15,833 bases of DNA from Acidobacteriota bacterium. Its GTDB lineage: Bacteria > Acidobacteriota > Terriglobia > Terriglobales > Acidobacteriaceae. The stretch's first letter is position 1. The number at the start of each line of letters is the position of its first letter. The translations under genes were made by a program, and so were the position numbers. Positions 14,679-15,833 of this stretch are shown in pieces. The stretch is from contig JAJYSL010000090.1 in the NCBI GenBank assembly GCA_021793595.1, positions 1 to 15,833 on the forward strand, given 5' to 3'. The notes beneath the pieces are model-generated. The model was not told the DNA's origin and did not search any database. It saw only the letters and a program-made list of their open reading frames with translations.

Positions 14679-15833
14679 TCAGCCGGTTAGAGCCGTGGCC
14701 AGCACTGGCCGCAGACCGCTGGCGATTGGGCCGATGCTTGTCAGCCTTGTCATCAGCCGCTGGAAGAGGTCCTTCTCCTGGTAGTGATCGCTATAGCTGA
14801 CGCCCACGCGGCCGGAGTGGCGCCAGATTCTGGCAGCGATAAACAGAAAGCGCAGTCGCGCGGTGGCCAGCGTGGTGTGTTGGATCGTCTCCACGTTGGC
14901 CGCCCCCTCGCGGTTGAAGATCTCCAGCCAGCAGTTCAGGTTGTAGGCCAGCCTGGCGATCTGGAACCAGTTGGCGTTCATGGCCCAGCGGTTGGAGGGA
15001 TGCGCGGTCAGGCCGGCATCGTTGTTGGCTTCTTTCATGAGATTCTCGGCTTCGGCGCGCTGGTTGTAGAACCAGACGGCAAGATCGATCGGGTTATCGA
15101 GGTCGGTGACGAAGACCCGGTAGATATACTCGGGCGTATCGAAGAGTTGATACTGCTCGGGCTTTTCGTCGGCTTCGGCGCGCTGGTAGCGCAGCGCCAG
15201 GAAGCGGTGGGCCTTGGCCCATCCCTGGGGCTGATAGAGGAACTCGCATGGCTCATCGGCGTCGGTCTTGGGCGAGGGCTTCCAGTCAGAGGTCTGCAAC
15301 TGCTCGATCAGCCGCGCCGTCTTGCGCACTACGACGATGTAGTGCCAGCCGTTCTTCTCCTAGGCCTCGATGGCCTCGCGGCAGTAAAAACCGGAATCGG
15401 CGCGGGCGTAGACGCGCTTCACAACAGGAGGAAGGCTCGCGGCTACGGCATCCAGGTGCGCGGCGATCTCGCGGCCGTCGGGCCGGTCTCCGTTGCGCAA
15501 CGCGCCAGCGGCATATTCCCGCGTCTCGGCAATAAAGCTCAGGATCGGCTGGGAACTCTTCTTGCCTTTGTTCTTCGGGTTGTATCCCTTGCGCGCGCCC
15601 ATCTGGTTGCCGAACAGCGTGTGCACGGTGGTGTCGGTATCGATGGTACCTTCGTCGAGTTGCACGTGGGCCGCCCTCCATACCCGCTCCCGCTCCCGCA
15701 TCCGCTTCTGTACGGCAGATCGAGACGGAGATTGCCGGCGGTCTGCTGCCCGATGCATCCGAGAGCGCGGCAGAGACCGACAAGCCAACGGAGAAGCAGC
15801 GACATGCTCGCCGGAATCACGCCCGAGCGGATT
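14679..15833 (-). pseudogene. IS1380-family transposase, decayed, runs off right edge
   Basis: The minus-strand translation gives most of an IS1380-type DDE transposase. Landmarks are TIDTDTTVHTLFGNQ with the first catalytic Asp (near 15640), GARKGYNPKNKGKKS, ARADSGFYCREA with the second (near 15390), WFYNQRAEAENLMKEANNDA with the Glu (near 15045) and a typical end, SYSDHYQEKDLFQRL. The frame is broken by an in-frame TAG (15362-15360) where family members continue; residues EKNGWHYIVVVRKTA after it are in the same frame. Upstream of QKRMRERERVW the family-like reading moves to another frame (GVIPAS, LLLRWLV, GQQTAGNL), which suggests a one-base indel near 15717-15730. The 5' end is outside the window. 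The copy is therefore most likely inactive. It lies on the same strand as the left-edge transposase. Confidence 0.85.
15360..15362 (-). other. In-frame amber codon in the right transposase
   Basis: The minus strand reads GCC ATC GAG GCC TAG GAG AAG. The family-like protein sequence continues on both sides in the same frame, so a single substitution (for example from TAC or TAT) explains the stop. Confidence 0.85.

Noticed and set aside
1..15833. Confirmed composite transposon
   Set aside because: The two transposase fragments cannot be shown to be the same element, and no target duplications or complete ends are visible, so this stays only as a finding to check.

Overview
The window looks like a chromosomal piece from an Acidobacteriota bacterium, probably the Terriglobia/Granulicella group. 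This is inferred from gene types only: a very large SusC/Oar-like TonB-dependent receptor with an N-terminal carboxypeptidase-regulatory domain and no SusD partner, a membrane-tethered winged-helix regulator of a kind common in that phylum, a CRTAC1-type FG-GAP/ASPIC protein beside a TPR protein, and IS1380-like transposases. No rRNA, tRNA or CRISPR array was seen.

Layout from left to right. Positions 1-264 (minus) hold the N-terminal 88 codons of a transposase that runs off the left edge. Positions 265-512 hold no gene. A divergent pair follows: a secreted FG-GAP/ASPIC-UnbV protein (513-2303, minus) and an exported TPR protein (2370-3392, plus). The TPR gene converges on a membrane-bound winged-helix regulator (3439-4698, minus). 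A 327-bp intergenic region with two related inverted repeats separates the regulator from a divergent plus-strand gene set: TonB-dependent receptor (5026-8673), GH31 alpha-glycosidase (8902-11751) and a six-hairpin, debranching-enzyme-like glycosidase (11775-14417). After about 260 bp without a gene comes a decayed IS1380-family transposase (14679 to the right edge, minus).

The central part (about 3439-14417) reads as one carbohydrate-acquisition locus. The receptor would import a sugar or oligosaccharide released outside or in the periplasm. The two exported glycosidases would trim it; GH31 enzymes act on alpha-linked glycosides, and the second enzyme resembles glycogen-debranching (alpha/alpha)6 proteins. 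The regulator, with a cytoplasmic DNA-binding domain and a large periplasmic domain, is placed to sense the substrate or envelope state and act on the shared intergenic region. The substrate cannot be named from sequence alone.

Most worth checking: the paired inverted repeats between regulator and receptor, a well-formed RNA hairpin just after the receptor stop codon, the unusual nucleophile context and helical tail of the GH31 enzyme, and the same-strand transposase remnants at both edges.
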